Of a stretch of DNA of 64,000 nt, positions 42,901-58,100 are shown piece after piece. Position numbers and translations under genes: made by a program. The notes beneath the pieces are model-generated. The model ran no database searches. It was given only the letters and a program-made list of their open reading frames with translations, and was not told the DNA's origin. The DNA comes from Neodontobutis hainanensis (taxonomy: Eukaryota; Chordata; Actinopteri; Gobiiformes; Odontobutidae), in the NCBI GenBank assembly GCA_024349245.1, contig JALDNG010000038.1:4686001-4750000 (forward strand), read 5' to 3'. Positions within the stretch are counted from its first letter, which is position 1, and the number at the start of each line of letters is the position of its first letter.

Positions 42901-45900
42901 TGAGCCATGTAGATTATCTCTGACAGAATTTAGTGTGTGGTGTGTGAAGATGACACGCACAGACAGCATCAGGGGATTTGTCTTCAGAGTTTTGCTTTAC
43001 GATTCATGTCGGCCCGTTTGGCCTCCCACTGAGATATTTTATCGCTGGTTGTAAACCGCCGTATACAATAATGCTGCTGATAAAAACAAGGCAATTTAAA
43101 AGTGCAGCTGGCTGATTTAGAAGGATCAAATGCGTCATAGTGATAAGGGGGCGATTAAGGACAAAAGGTCTTTTTAGCTATTTTTTAAAAAATTGGCAGT
43201 GACTGAAAAATGGAATTAACTAAGACTGTTTAATATATTGTAAAAGTAAATGTAATAGTATGTGTCTGACTTACTGTTTCTCCACGCTGTCCAGGGTGTC
43301 CGGGCAGCCCATCTTTTCCTGGTGGTCCCTGTTGTGTGGAAACACAAGGCATACATTGGAATCATCCAATGGAATTTGTGACATTTATTGACAGTACAGT
43401 ATATTTTCCCAAACAGCTGTGTTCGGACAAGTGGACCATAAATGAAGAAACAACAGGATGTATATTTTCCGTCTGAAGAAACTAAGCTAAGAGCTATGAA
43501 TCCAACCTGAATCAATAGGTGGAAATTACCACTTGTCTCCTGCCGAGGCTAGGAGAGTGAGAAAATGGGCTCTGCTTCAATAACAGTTAGACTAATGACC
43601 CCTGCACAGAATTAGGGATATTACTATGGTTTACCACACCCCATGAAGTTCTCAAATTAAATCAATTGTGACTTATAGTGTTTGCAAACTAGCCTAATTT
43701 GCAAGTGAGACAATGGGAACAAAGAGTACTGCTGTCAACTTTATAGTCAAATACTTACAGGGGGTCCCTTTGGTCCAGGGAAACCCACTGGTCCCTGAGG
43801 TCCTTGAGGTCCCTGCAATTAGCAAAGAAAGTTTTAGTTTATTAAATAATGCTGTAAATTGGTTTAACATGAAGTAAACAATTAGAAAGAAGTATAAAGG
43901 TATGTTACTAAAGCTAGGTCAGTGCAGGAATGCAATTTAAATCTATTTATTACAAGAATGCAGCAGGTCACAGGCCTGATTATCTCTTCAAGAAGCACAG
44001 TGTCATTATGGAGAGGACGAAGCCCTTTGATCAAACTGCCTTCATTTAAAAGCCACAAAAACAAAGTGTTATTAGAATTGGAGCAAGTATATATTTTGAA
44101 AATGGAGCTGTTTAGGGGCAACAACGGTATATTTCATAATTTAAATCACTTAATTAAACCCAAATTCACCAACCCTAACCCGTAAAATCTGGAGTGTTAC
44201 AGTTCAAAAAGGATTTGTTTTGTAAAGATCTGAAAACACTGAATAGCGCCTACAGTAGATGCAGATGCTGAAAATAAAAGAAAGAACTTTAGAGTAGCTA
44301 AACATACATATTTACATATTTTGACTGGGTAGGATTTGTGACAGTGTATATTCTCTTTCATCCAGGACGTAGTAAAGGCATATTTAGTAATCAATAGTAT
44401 TTGTACTTATTAAATGGTCATTACACTCTCAATATGTGAATAAACACCTGGCAATCTAAAATTGAAGCCACCCCAAAGTAAAATGGGGTTTCAAATACTG
44501 TATACTATATCAATATTGTTTAATGTAGATAGATTAACACTTATCCGTGACAATTAAAAACACACAAAATGTTTTAAATGTGTGTGAAAAGTAACTGGGA
44601 ACACTCCTGTAGACCTAACTCAGTCTAATGAAAACAATGAAACAAAGGTGTCTCTGCTGGAAGGCTTTCATTGTGAAGCTGCAGCAGAGATTAGTGACTA
44701 TGCCACTTGTTTAGCCGTGCAGGGCGAACTCATTGTTACACACACTGCAATGAATCCAGATTGGACAATTTGCTTTACTTTAGGGGAACCCGGCAAAGCT
44801 GAAATCATCCTATTTATTATGTTTATGCCTGCTCAAGGTTACACCTGTCGGGTAATTCAACAACAAACAAACCCGATCTAGTGCTGTTAGATCGTACATG
44901 AATAAGTCTAATAAAGCATTATGGTAGAGAATGGAGAATAACATTACACTCAATACTGGATAAGTGCTGAGTAAACTTAGTTTGCATCCAAATCATGAAG
45001 GCTGTTAAAGTCATCTCAACTTGTAAATGTGTGTTGGACTTACCCTCTCTCCGGGTGGACCTGGAGGGCCGTCGTTGCCTGATGTTCCCTGCAAAATGGA
45101 CAGCACCATCAGATACCATCACAGACTTTTTATTGGTACATTATATAAACTACTTGTTCATATTTAGCACTTTAGTTTAATTCCAGTGATATTTAAGTGA
45201 AACTATCCTCTAAAATAACTGGGCAAACTGTTGCTATACCTTAGGTCCTGGTTTCCCTGTGGGACCCCTGGCTCCTCTGGCTCCACGTGGCCCCTAAAAG
45301 AGATATCAGTTTAGCTTGGCAAGCATGTCATTTAAAGATATCTCTGAAATGATAATTGAATAGTGCACAGTACGTACCGTTGGACCTCTTTGGCCTCTTG
45401 GACCAGGTTTTCCAGCAATGCCCTGTAATTAAAAAAAGAAATATACCTCACATAGAGTTTTAACCATTTTAAAATGGTTGTGTGTCTGCCCTGCTTGTCT
45501 TGTTAAGACAGAATGAGTGCTATTGCAGTAAACATCATGTATACACCATGCAACCAGCATTTAGAGGTCTTCTTAACTTCTTCTGTTTCTTACTATTTTT
45601 TGGCTTAATACAGTCGCAGAGGCAGCCTGCCAATAACTGCACTTCAAATATTCTACAACAGCTGCTAAATGACTTCCTGGCTTAGTGTCAAAATTGTCCA
45701 AAATGAGATTTTATGAACAAAATGTGTGTTTTGGCAGATGGCCTTATAATATGTAAGATAATGAACTTCAAAGTCTCAGTGAAGCTAATTCATCTTTCAC
45801 CCTGTTATAGAAATAAGAGTGTCTGCACTGAAAAAAACAGTTTTGTTCAGAGTTTTAAACTGGAACTGGTCTGATTTGTACCTGGGCTACTTATCAACAC

Positions 45901-46131
45901 TTCCCAAAACTGCATGTATGCTACTTTTTCAAATCCCGAGATAGAAGACAGGCTCAATGAAAGCACAATTGTTTCCATATCTTTTGTTCTCTACCCAACA
46001 TTGATTTTGCGGCTGTTATTTTTTGTGCCAAGTCACCATACAGATGCCTTTATAATAGAAATCAATTTTCTTTTGTGCAGAGATATGTGGGGATTTTCAT
46101 ACACGGACAAGAAGTGTGTATTCAATCTGAA

Positions 46132-46162
<31 letters not shown>

Positions 46163-49100
46163 TACCCTGGCTCCTTTCTCTCCATTGGCTCCTGGGAAGC
46201 CTGGGAACCCACTGGAGCCCTATTAATAGGAAAGGGAGTTACGGTGAAGGAGAATGAGAGTAACAACACAGTGCTCACAGAGGCGCAGCGTGAATGAAAA
46301 TGAACAGATATCAGCCACAGCACTGTCCAGGAACTTAAGTCTAAAAAGAAAAGACAAAACATATCCTTCACAGAATCATCGTTCATTCTGGACAATTGTA
46401 CTGATAATGATCGAAACCGTGATAATGCCCTTTTAATGTTGCAGGTAAGTCACTTTAGTTCAAAGTTTTAGTTTATAAGTAATGGCCTGACATAGCACAG
46501 CTTCAAACTCGAATCATTTTTAAACCGCGAACCCAGTCTTCGACCTCAGTTGATGGCTCAAACACTGTGATGCTCTAGCACTGAACGACCGTTGATGCGG
46601 CCAAGAGTCAAGTGCCATTTTGTCCGACTTTGCTGAACCAAGGTATCGTGGCATCATCGCAATCAGAGCTAAACAATTCAAGTGATGGAGTTTGCAAAAT
46701 ATGCACAAAATTCTCTGAGATAGTTGAGGACTGCTTTCATAAACCGAGATTGCATCTTATAATTACTGTTAATACCCAAATTTTAATCATTATTGTTGCA
46801 TTATATAACAGCTCTAACCCTTGCACTGTTATGGATAATCTCACCTTAGGTCCTTGTCTTCCTGGATAACCTGGCAACCCTGGGACGCCCAGTTTACCCT
46901 GTGACATGGTAAGGACAAATATTAGGCAAGCGACACAACCTTTTAAAACATGTTTTAGTTCAGTCTGGAGTCATTACCTTCTCTCCAGCAGGACCAAGAG
47001 GACCTGACTCTCCATTAGGTCCAGCTCTACCTTTAGGACCCTCGGGACCATCTTCTCCGCGTGAGCCAGGCAACCCAAGCTCACCCTAGAAGCCAAATAA
47101 TGGAGTTAGGAACAAATGATCAACAAAGCGTTTTAGAAAATGTATATTAATCAGATCCTTACCCGGTCTCCCTTGATTCCCATGTCTCCCTTAAAACCTG
47201 GGAAACCATCTTCTCCCTGAAACATTGATGATTACAATTATGGTCAAACTGTCAATTTACACATTACGAACATTTTTTATTTTTACTATGGCCCACGTAA
47301 AGGTTTTAATATAATCCACTTTTTAAAGCGTTTACTGCTAAATCTAGCTCTTATTTTGTAATGGTCTATATTTACAATTCAGGTTTGATGCTGCCCTGTA
47401 GTGGCCAAGATGTGGAACTGCACAAGAGATGCAAAGATTCATATACAGTATTTGAACTCAAGTGATTATAGAGTTTTTAGCACACTGATGGAGAACTAAT
47501 AAGAAAAACATGGGCTCATCAAAATGAATGTTAATACAGTTCAGAAACAAGTCAAAGAGCACTCATCCAAACTTCCTTGGACACTTTCTCTTTCTAGTCT
47601 GTCACCTGTCCATGTTTCCCGGCACTATCCGATGCATTATGCAGCGTGTCTTTTCACCTGCGCCTCACATCGCGAACACCACACACATTCACACACATAC
47701 ACCTGCATACTTTATTCATAACAAAGCCTTTCTCTCCTCAAGGTCTGAGCTTTAGATTCTCTCTCTCTATAAATTATTCAATAAAAAAACTGAATAGCTG
47801 TCACCACACTGAGAACAACAGCCCACAGTCACATAATAGATTTCATAAAGAAGCATAACACTATCGATTTTAAATAAGTGTCATGAATATTAAAGATGTG
47901 GCGTGGTTTAAATTCAACAGACGCTGACACTTCGAAGGTGCTCGAGACTGATGATGCTGTTCTCCAAGACAAAAGCGTTATGTTTGGTAATAGATCGAGA
48001 GTCCACTCAAAGGAAAAAGTGTGTCTCCTCTGAAGTTAGCCGCTCAATGACCTCTGGTTACGACATGAGGAAGGCACATCAAAGCTTCGGTGACAGGTAA
48101 ACAGCCACGCAACACACGTGTGTCAAGAATATATACTCTATATCTGCAAAATTAACTCTTCAAAACAAAAGTAAAGGGAAATGTCTTGTGTGGTTTTGGC
48201 ATTTTAAACAATATAGTATTTTTTGACAGAACTGTCTGGTTGAGTTGTTTAATGAAAAATGTCAACTGTTTTCTGTTTTCAGTGTAAAGTTTGTGTTTGA
48301 TGAGGACAGTGAGTGACAGAAAGTAAAATGAAAGAAAAAAAAAACACTTCTCAAACCTTCGTCTAATGTTGACAATATAAGCACATTTACAAATAAAAGT
48401 TTATTGCATTTTATTTGAGTTGTGCTCATTGAATCGAGAATTTGTTCCGAGTGAAAAGCTCACCTTCTCTCCCTTTGAGCCCTTAAGACCTCGGACACCA
48501 TCGGCTCCCTATTGGACAGAAAACCAGTTTATACAAGCTGCAGAATATATTTATAAGTACAAAAATCATCATTTTACCTTAACACCACGAGGGCCGGGAT
48601 AACCAATAGGTCCCTGAGGACCAAGAGGACCCTGAAGACAAGAAGAAAGAACTGCAATGGTTTCTTTGTAAAACAGTATTCATTTTTTATTTCTTTCATT
48701 TGCAACACATAAACAAACTTAACAATTTAATCTTAAATACCTGGGATCCTTTCTCTCCAGGTGGACCCTCTTTTCCAGGATGACCCTTTAACAATAAAAA
48801 AAATCTGTGTTAATTAAGCACTTAATGAAGAATCATTGATAGGTAAAGTATAAGGTAACAGAGTTTACAACCAGATATTTAAAAATGTGCACAGTGGCTC
48901 TAACAATGAATCTACTTATTCATTTATCATTTTTGTAGAATCCAAAAGGTTTAATATCTATTTGCACGGATGGAAATGGAAGTGTCTGGATGGTGGCTAA
49001 GATAGACAGGACTATACACTCGCTCGCTGATGGCAACCTGGAGCTGTGAACACCTGGCTCGTCCAATCTGAGGTGTGAGGTTGTGGCAGGAGGCTGTAAA

Positions 49101-52100
49101 TCAGTGAACTGCGGAGCCTGGGGGTGACTTAACGCTGCCTGACACCTGAACTTATACACCTCTCACAGGTACGGCACAGAATGATAAAGCACTAGAAAGC
49201 ACTGGGATAACTAGTCTTTGGATTGGACTATACAGTATCTCTGTGTTTTAAGACTTTTAAACTCTTCAAATCACAATCTTGGGTTGAAAATGTAGATGAC
49301 AAGCAAGATAAACACATTCAATTGTCTCATTGCTAGTAATTCATTCTCATTGTCAAGATTGTAATAATTTTCATTAAAGCGCTTGTTAACTTTGAGGATA
49401 CAGCATTTTGTAAAAATTAAAGTTGACATAAATGACACTTGTGTGGCGTTAAAGAGGTTATGTAAAAGTATGGCTGACTAACATTACTTCCTCAACAGAC
49501 TTCCTGCCATAGACTCAAAGTGTGTACTCACAGGAGGACCATCAGCTCCAGGCAATCCAGGCAACCCCGATCTGCCCTGAGGTCCCTGTGAAAAGAAAGG
49601 GAAAGGTGAAAGGTTAAATGTCATATAGAGTTCGCACAAAGCACCTGCGCTTCCCAAACACACAAAAACTTCAAATACCAACACACTACTTTAAACCAGC
49701 AAGCTACCGGTCACTTAGATCGTCTCCAAGATTAATTTGATATGCTCAGATTTTTTACATTTTTACATAATATTCAATAAAACTGAACATGCAATTACAA
49801 ACGAGCATTTTGTCATGAACCCTACATAACCGTGCACCCGTGTTGTCAGGAATTATATAACACTCATTTTCACATAAGCATCAAATAAACCTACTTTTTC
49901 ACCAGGTGGTCCAATGGGGCCTTGTGGACCAGGAAGACCCTATGAGACAGAAATACAAGTATAAAAGAGGGTCTGTTGCCATGGTAACAGCAAATATGCT
50001 CAAAGACATACAGGCGGGAGGAAAAGCAGATGAAACGGGGATTGCAGAGCTGGTCGGCGTGGCAGTATATATTGTTACACATGTTCATATAAAAGTAAAT
50101 ATTGGGCAAAGGCTTCTCCAGTGTGTGACAGCGTGACTTGTAAATGTATGTGGAATATGAGCTGCTTCGGCATGCTTAAACAGGTGAGGAAGCGCTGCAG
50201 AATTTCCACTAACATGAATGCAATGCTTTCAAATGAACTGACCCATTTGCAAGGTAAACCAAGGGAAAAATGTGCACCTGGGTCTTTTTTAGACAAACCG
50301 AGGAGAGGAATTGAGGAAAAAGAGGAAGAAGATAAAAAACGAAACGTTATGTTACTGCAGTTTAATGTTAATCAAACGTCTATTTAAAGGAAGTAAACAT
50401 AGAGAGAAACATCTGTGGAATGTATTCATCAAAAGCAACCCCGGGGTTACACTAACAGACAGTCTATTCTCTGTGGATGTGTGGAGGCACAAACAGGAAC
50501 AAAAACATCTGTCTCAGGGGCTCCTCATTACATGGAGCTTTCAAATACCAGACATATACTGTACAAGATGTTGGCATGGTACAGTGTTATTGATTTTTTT
50601 TTGTCACCTGTGTTCCTGGAATTCCTTGCTGACCGGGTGGGCCTGGTTCACCTTGTGGTCCCTATAAAAAATAAAAAAGTATATCAGGACAAACTGTCTT
50701 TTTAAATAATACATGTAAGAGACTAACATTGTGTCTATTAGGAAATGCAATGGCACTTTAAGCATAGTTGTCTTCTTATAGTGTGAGTCCACTTCTGCAC
50801 GGCTGCCCATTACAAAAAAAAATACATCCCCTGTGTCTGCTTCAATCTCTCTGTGCTCTACGTGCTGGTATGAACGCTGACATCTCCACCGTGAGCGTTT
50901 TTATGGACACAATTAAAGCACACTTGTGACACCATCCATCCATAGTTAGTGACGCTCGCTTCGATGCAATGTTATGTGACCAGAGAGGGCAGCAGCAGTC
51001 TACATTTTCAAAGCCTTTTGTTTGAATGCATTAAGCTATGCATCTCTAATGTATTGTGTAACATACAATCATGAACATTATTATTTTAACTATACATATT
51101 GTTCTAACTCTATTTATCCCCTGCAATTGTCCAGGGTCTGACCTGTCCTTTATTAAAGCTGGGATAGGATACCGCAACTGTTCGACTCCTAAAGCTGAGT
51201 TAAAGTGTTTGATCCTAGGGACACTGTACATGCTAATTAAACAAACATCCTTCTCATGCTGCAATTGATATTCCAAGATTGTGATGCAGCAAGTGACATT
51301 TCAAAATGATAACGCAGGTGGAAAGTCTTAGTCATACCATGTTTCCTTTGGAACCCTGAGGCCCGTCGACTCCAGCAACACCCTGTGAAACAGCAAGAAA
51401 CACAAAAGAGTCATGCAAACTTTCAAACAGGAAGTCCCATCAGATAAAGAGATAGTAAAGGAGGATGTACATACAGGGCTTCCAGGTGGTCCAGGTGGTC
51501 CACGTGGTCCCAACAAACCTCTAGGACCCTATAAACAAACAGAAGCCATGATGAAGTGGATAACTTTCTATGGGAAATCCGGTCGCCTAGTGGGAAGACT
51601 TGACATAAGAGGATCTTGTTGCATGTGTGGGACAACAGATAATCCTTACACTCTCTCCAGCTAATCCCCTAGGCCCGATCTCTCCATCTTCACCCTAAAG
51701 GAAGAAAAGACTAACTTTAATGGATAACTTTTCAAAGAATTGTCTTTGAGGATTACTTATGATGCTTGCCACACTTAAACTATTAAAACATTGGTAAAGC
51801 CCGGGGGCAGGTAAATGGGTCAGTGGGCGGTGGTTATTTTCTTTGGGAGGAAAGGTTACACATAAACTCTGCTCCGTAGTTCACAGTCTCCGCCCCCAGC
51901 TGCCAGCGCCTCAGGCTAATGGCTGCCGGACCACAGCTGATGTAACTACAAATGAGAACATGTCGGTCTTCTTAACGGAAATGGATGGTACGTAAAAGAA
52001 GATGGACCTACTCTCTGCCCATCTTCTCCGGTGGCTCCTGCAGGTCCTTGAGGTCCAGGCTCACCCTGGAAAAGATGTGCATTGTTTTGAGAATTAAATC

Positions 52101-55100
52101 AAGTTTAACTTATGGTTTGCAACTTTTTTGCTATGAAGACACTTTTTCTATCATTTATGTGTCCAGATTCATGTTTTCTATTACTTATGCACAAGCTTAA
52201 TTGTCATTACATTTTTCGTAAGTATGATAGTCGATGGACACCTTCTGCAAACAATGATGAATATGAATTTGCAGCAAAAAGTTACAAACAGTATTATCAT
52301 TCTAGCACGCGAAAATACAGAAGAGACCCAGTAACCCCAGCCTTAAATCCTGAAGTGTCAAAAAACCTCAAAGGGAGATGATTTTGTAACTTATCACACA
52401 CACGTTCTGTGCATAAACGTAGAACAATTATGAGAAGGAGATACAGAGGCAAACATTAGCTCTTTTTGTTTTGTGTGGGCCTTTAATTACTTTTTAAGAG
52501 GACATTGTACGCGTAAAGAGTTGTTAGGCTGAAATTATTGGAATTATTTGACATTTAGACTTTACCCTGTGTCCCTTTTCCCCAGGCAATCCGGGGAGTC
52601 CATCAAAGCCACGGTCACCCTGCAAACAGATATCATCATGGTCATAAAATACATTAACACACAAGCCTAAATTGTGTTAAAAACAATACCAATAACACTT
52701 TAATCCTATGGTCATGAAAAGTCATGTAATGCATTTTTACCTTGGAGCCTGACTCTCCAGGCATCCCACGGGCTCCATCAGCTCCAGCACGGCCCTGGAT
52801 AAGAACAAACATAACAGATAAGGTACAGTACATGCAGCTGATCAGATATGTTTAGCTTCGAGCAAGCATACCTCTGAGATATGTTCACTAAACCCACAAT
52901 AGGCAGAAATTAAGGATAGAGAACAGAACATTACACTTCAAACTTTTGTCTTTGTTTTATGCAAACGATGTAAGATGGAAGACACAATACTTAAAAGCAC
53001 CAAAACATTATGGTTAATGTTGGCAGAAATATTGCCAAATGGAGTCTGGATGAAGAAATGAAATGTGTACATACAAACGACCTGTATATTAACAGACTCT
53101 CTGCATATTTTTCGTGGTTGCTAATTTGCGAATGGCTGGTTCATGTTGATTAGAGACCATTCAGGTTTAGCCTTGTGGAGTGACTGCACAATGACACTAT
53201 CTGCAGCCCAAATCCGTCATCAGATATCTCATTTGGGCATTTTCAGACAGATTAAGCTCCTGGTCATTGATCCAAGGATTGCAGTGCAAGCCTTTAAGCA
53301 CATCTCAATTAATTGTTTGTTGGGCTGGAAATAAGCTCCTCAGTATTTGAGTCACTAGCCACCAGTGAAGTGCAAACAACCACACGGCAACCAAAACAAA
53401 GGCCTGGGAGCGCACACTTATAGCCTCGAGGTCAGGGGGTTTACTCACCCGCTTTCCAGCTTTGCCAGGCGGTCCCGCAGGCCCTTGGATACCACGAGGA
53501 CCCTGCGCAGAGACAGGAGGAGGTATTGCTGACCATCCAAATCTTCACATTTGGATGGTGCTTGTCTTTTGTTGGTTTATTACTCACCTGTGGCCCATGG
53601 TCTCCACCTTCACCTTTAAGTCCAGGAGAACCAGGAAGACCCTAGAAAAAGGAAACAGGGGCATGTTTGTTCAGAATTAAGTCTAAGGTTAGCGTACAAT
53701 AGTGTCAATCTGACAGCAGATGGCAGTATTTAGCTTATAATGCTCATTGTCTTTTAGAGTTGTATATCTAGAAAATTAAACAGGAATCAGTAGAAACACC
53801 TGAAGACTAACATATAGTATAAGACATAAACATGTGCATAGTGCATTTGGCATGTTTATGAATCTTGAAAGGGTTTTTAGAAAGTTTATTCTCACAATAA
53901 AGTTTTTTTTCCTCTTTACTCTTTGCATTTTGTATCAGATTATTATGGCATCAACTAATAAACTGGAGATATAGCAGAAGGTAATTCTTTATGTAGGACC
54001 CTTGGTGCAGATAAAGTGTATTGTGTATTGAGGCATCTGAGCTGAACACCACTGAACAGTGAAGCAACAACCAATCAACACACTGATTGAACAGCTAAAG
54101 GATTGTGGGTAATCAAAGTAAACATGAAAACTAAAGCATGAGAAAAGATGATCATTCTTACATACTGCATATGAAACTGTATGTGGTGCACTTGAATGAT
54201 TTGTTCAGATAAATCACTGGAAGATTAAGTTTGCGTGGGAAAAACATTGTTGCAGAAGTTGTAAAAATGCAAATTCCTGCTTCTTTAATATCCACCAGTC
54301 TGTTTCAATTAGCAGTAAAGGGGCACTTTATTATTGAGGAAATGAGGAATAAAGCACTCACCACTGGTCCTGATCTTCCTGTCAAACCCATTGGCCCCGG
54401 GGGTCCCCTCATCGCCAGCTGCAAACCAGACCCGCACAGAAACAAGATTAGATTCTTCTCAGGAAGCATCCTCTTTCAAAGGTTAGAGCTTTGCTGTCCA
54501 CATAATAAAGTTCGGATCATATGTGCCTTTATATCTATCATATCCCATAATGCATTTGCTTACTTTAGTGTGTGTTATGAGTATTTATTCCTAGAAAGAA
54601 ACTCATCTAAAATGTGTAAGCAAATAATGATTATGTTACCTTTTTTAATTTATTAACTCAGTTTAGGTTGACACACTCAAGGGTTTTAGTTTTTTACACA
54701 CAATATTTAATGTTCAATATTATTAACTTGCTTGATAATATTTATTTCAGCTGCTAAAGACAAGGCCACTGGAAATAAGACATTGTATAATGTATGTTTT
54801 TTTACATACATGTGTACACCTATTACTTTAAAACTTTTTCTCATGTAATAATATATATTAATACAGTTCTCTTGTACTCAGTGTCCTTTAGCCATTGGAT
54901 CTGATTTTTGGACAGTAACAGATACAACAGTACTAGTTTTTGTTTCCCCAAACCAGCACATTTCTAGTGGCACAAGCCCCTGAAAAGCTACACCTGTTGG
55001 CGCAGGCCTCCTGCAGGTCAAGTATTTTTAACAGTGTCTCTTGTGTGTCCATCTGTTCAAAGTAGCCCTGTTTATGTTGTTATCTTTATGTTGTTGCTCC

Positions 55101-58100
55101 TCAGCCTGCTCGGCATGTCTCCATTTAGGCTTTGCAAGGCCAACAAAATGCAGCACACCTCCCACACCAGTCATCCTTCCCAGTTCCCCTACAGCTGAGA
55201 GGCTTACTCTGGCCTGGGACAGGATGGCCTGGGCCTGGGCTTCTTGAGCAGACACAACAGGACCCTTCTCACCATCACCACCGAAACGGAACTGGACGAT
55301 ATAAACAAAAGCACAGTTACTCAGTGTGAATCAGTGGAATAAGGAAAAGCAATGCACATTCATTTTAAGTTATTATAGTTAAATTATCAAGAAATTAAAA
55401 AAGAAAATACAAAATTCATCATAACATTGCCAACATAACTGTTTTCATAGGACACAATGAGGTATATCTTTAAAGCATGCTAAAAACATTTCTTGCGTCG
55501 CACTCACTGGCAGCATCAGCATAGTACCAGGAGGTCCTGGCAAACCGTCAGCACCGGGCAGACCAGCGCGACCGGGAGGACCCTGAAAGTAGAGGTGACA
55601 GAAGCACATCACTAAAATAAATCATGGCTGTAAAACACAATAAAGTCATGTCAGCCATGTGCATAAAGGATAAATGAAGACTATTAACCAGTTGTTGATG
55701 ATGCAAAGTTGAAATTTAGAGTTTTGTGCCAAATGATGTTTTGGGGACAGGACATGCTTTTTATTGTGGAATGCTAACTTGTTGATTTAGTGAGGAATGA
55801 TTTAATTAACTATTCATAACTGTTAGTCTTCTAATAGAGTGATAGAAGATAAATATACCGGCATTAAACGCACCTTTTCTAATTAACTTATAATGATAAC
55901 TTATTATTGAAAGTGGAAAAGTGAGCAGAGGATGGTTCATAATGTTGAGCACAATGTATTTATTACAAATTTATAAAACTATGAATTGTTAAATTGATCA
56001 CTCCACCTGCTATGAAATTAATTTACAAAAACATACAGCGTTCTATTGGTGGAGTTGAGGTCTTAACATGAGGTGTTATTAACTGTGGCATTAATTTAAA
56101 TGGAAACACAAACATACCACACACACGTGCAGCAGTGCATACTGAAGGTGTACTGTCTGTTCCTTTGATTATGCTCCTCCTGCTACAGCAGCAGCAGCAG
56201 AGCGGCACATAGACTGGGTTTGTCCATCTGTGAGCCACACTACTGTCCACGCTCCAAAACCAACATCCTTGTCCATGAAGCCTGATGTATGTTTGTGTTG
56301 AATTTCTCAATAACCTTCACAAGTTTCACCAAAATAATCAATCTGTTAAAACACTAACAGTTCTACAACTACAGCTCAATAAAACACATTAAATCAATGC
56401 TGTTTTATTGAGGTATACTTTTAGGTAGCATTGATTTGAATTATCTTGTGAGTATGTTACAAATAGTTATCAAGCGAATGTTGTTGTTGGCAACACAACG
56501 AGTGAAGCATGGCCTCTTTTGATTTACTTACCCTGTCACCTGGATCTCCAGCAGTACCTGGAGGTCCTTGTAGGCCTGAGGGACCTGGAAGACCCTAAAA
56601 AAAAGACAAAATTTCATGAGCCAAATATTCACATCACCAGCAATAATAGCAATTATTTTGCATAAAGGTTTCTTGTTCTACTCACAGCTGGGCCAGGTGG
56701 TCGGTGGTCCTTCAATCAGCATGCCCTTCAAAACAAACACATTGTTTGACTATTTTCTATTTTTAATGAGGACACATTTAGGCTATTCAAAAAAAAAAAG
56801 CCCTTAAGAAAAGCTAAAACAGAGGGTTTGCCTGTTAAGAGATTGTTAGTTGAATTGGAAGTATTCGTCATTATATAAAGAACATAAACTTTAGGAGCCT
56901 TACAGGTTCAATGACAGCAGGCTCGCCCTTTTCTCCCTTCTGCCCAAGGGCTCCACCGACACCAGCGACCTGCAGGCACAAATATGCACAGAGGTGACAC
57001 TCCTCACACAGTAGGTTCAGTATGGTCGGATGTTATCACTACTCTAAGTATGTGAACAGGTCTAGGGTAAAAAATGTGAAATGTAATATTACTGGATAAA
57101 CACTGAGGAAAAGTCTGTATTAGTAAATCATTCTATGGCCTATATCAGTGACACAAAACAGACACAGATGTAAGGAGTCTTAAGACAATGACTGTGCCTT
57201 CCTGAAATGCAAAGTTTATAATGAGCTTGGGTCAAGAGAAACTTTAACTGACTTCACTCTCCAACACTCAAAGACACATGCAAATATTCATGAAGACATG
57301 CACAGAAAGACTAATCAGTCCCTAAAACACAGAGTCCGTAGCGTCGGCTGCTCATGCACACACCCTCCATGTGGCGACCAGCTGAGGGTGCGATACTTAC
57401 GGTGCTTTCTGAAAAGTCGGTTTCAGCAGCTACCCCAGGCCCCACCTCATCATCGGGGGCCACTGTGGGTCTGGCCTGGGCTGGGCCATAATCATCATAA
57501 GTGCCGTAATCATAAACATTGCTGTCAACCTCGCCCAAGTCATACTCCTTAAAGCCATATGCTTCTGGCCCGGTGTCCACGTTGGCCACCGTTTCTGGGA
57601 CATTTGTGGGCTCCAGAGCAGTGGCCTCGGTGGCAAGACCCCCAACAAGATCTTCCTCTGCAGCCTTTAGATGTCATCCAAGCCAAGAAGGTAATGATGA
57701 GCAATGAAGGAACAGAGTTAGTTAAGCCATTAAAGCAATTAGACTACTTTTATGTTATGAAAGCCGATACATAGCATAAGAATAATAATGAAAACTACTG
57801 ATTTAAATACTCAGTAGTAGGAATGGCAACATCTTATTTACATGTCATAACAATATCTAAATGGTTGCCAGGACATATTACATTACAAATCCTGAATGCT
57901 GTGCAATCCATATATTCAAATATCTACTGAAGAATAAACAAGAAATAAGGTGATGCCATTTTGCCAGAAGCTTTCATTTACAATGTAACACATTGTTATT
58001 TCAGCCTTCACTTTATCATATGATAGATATGATACCCTGAAGTGTGGGGGCTGAAGTGAACAATGTGGCTCTACATTTTACAGCATTTTGATTGGACCTC

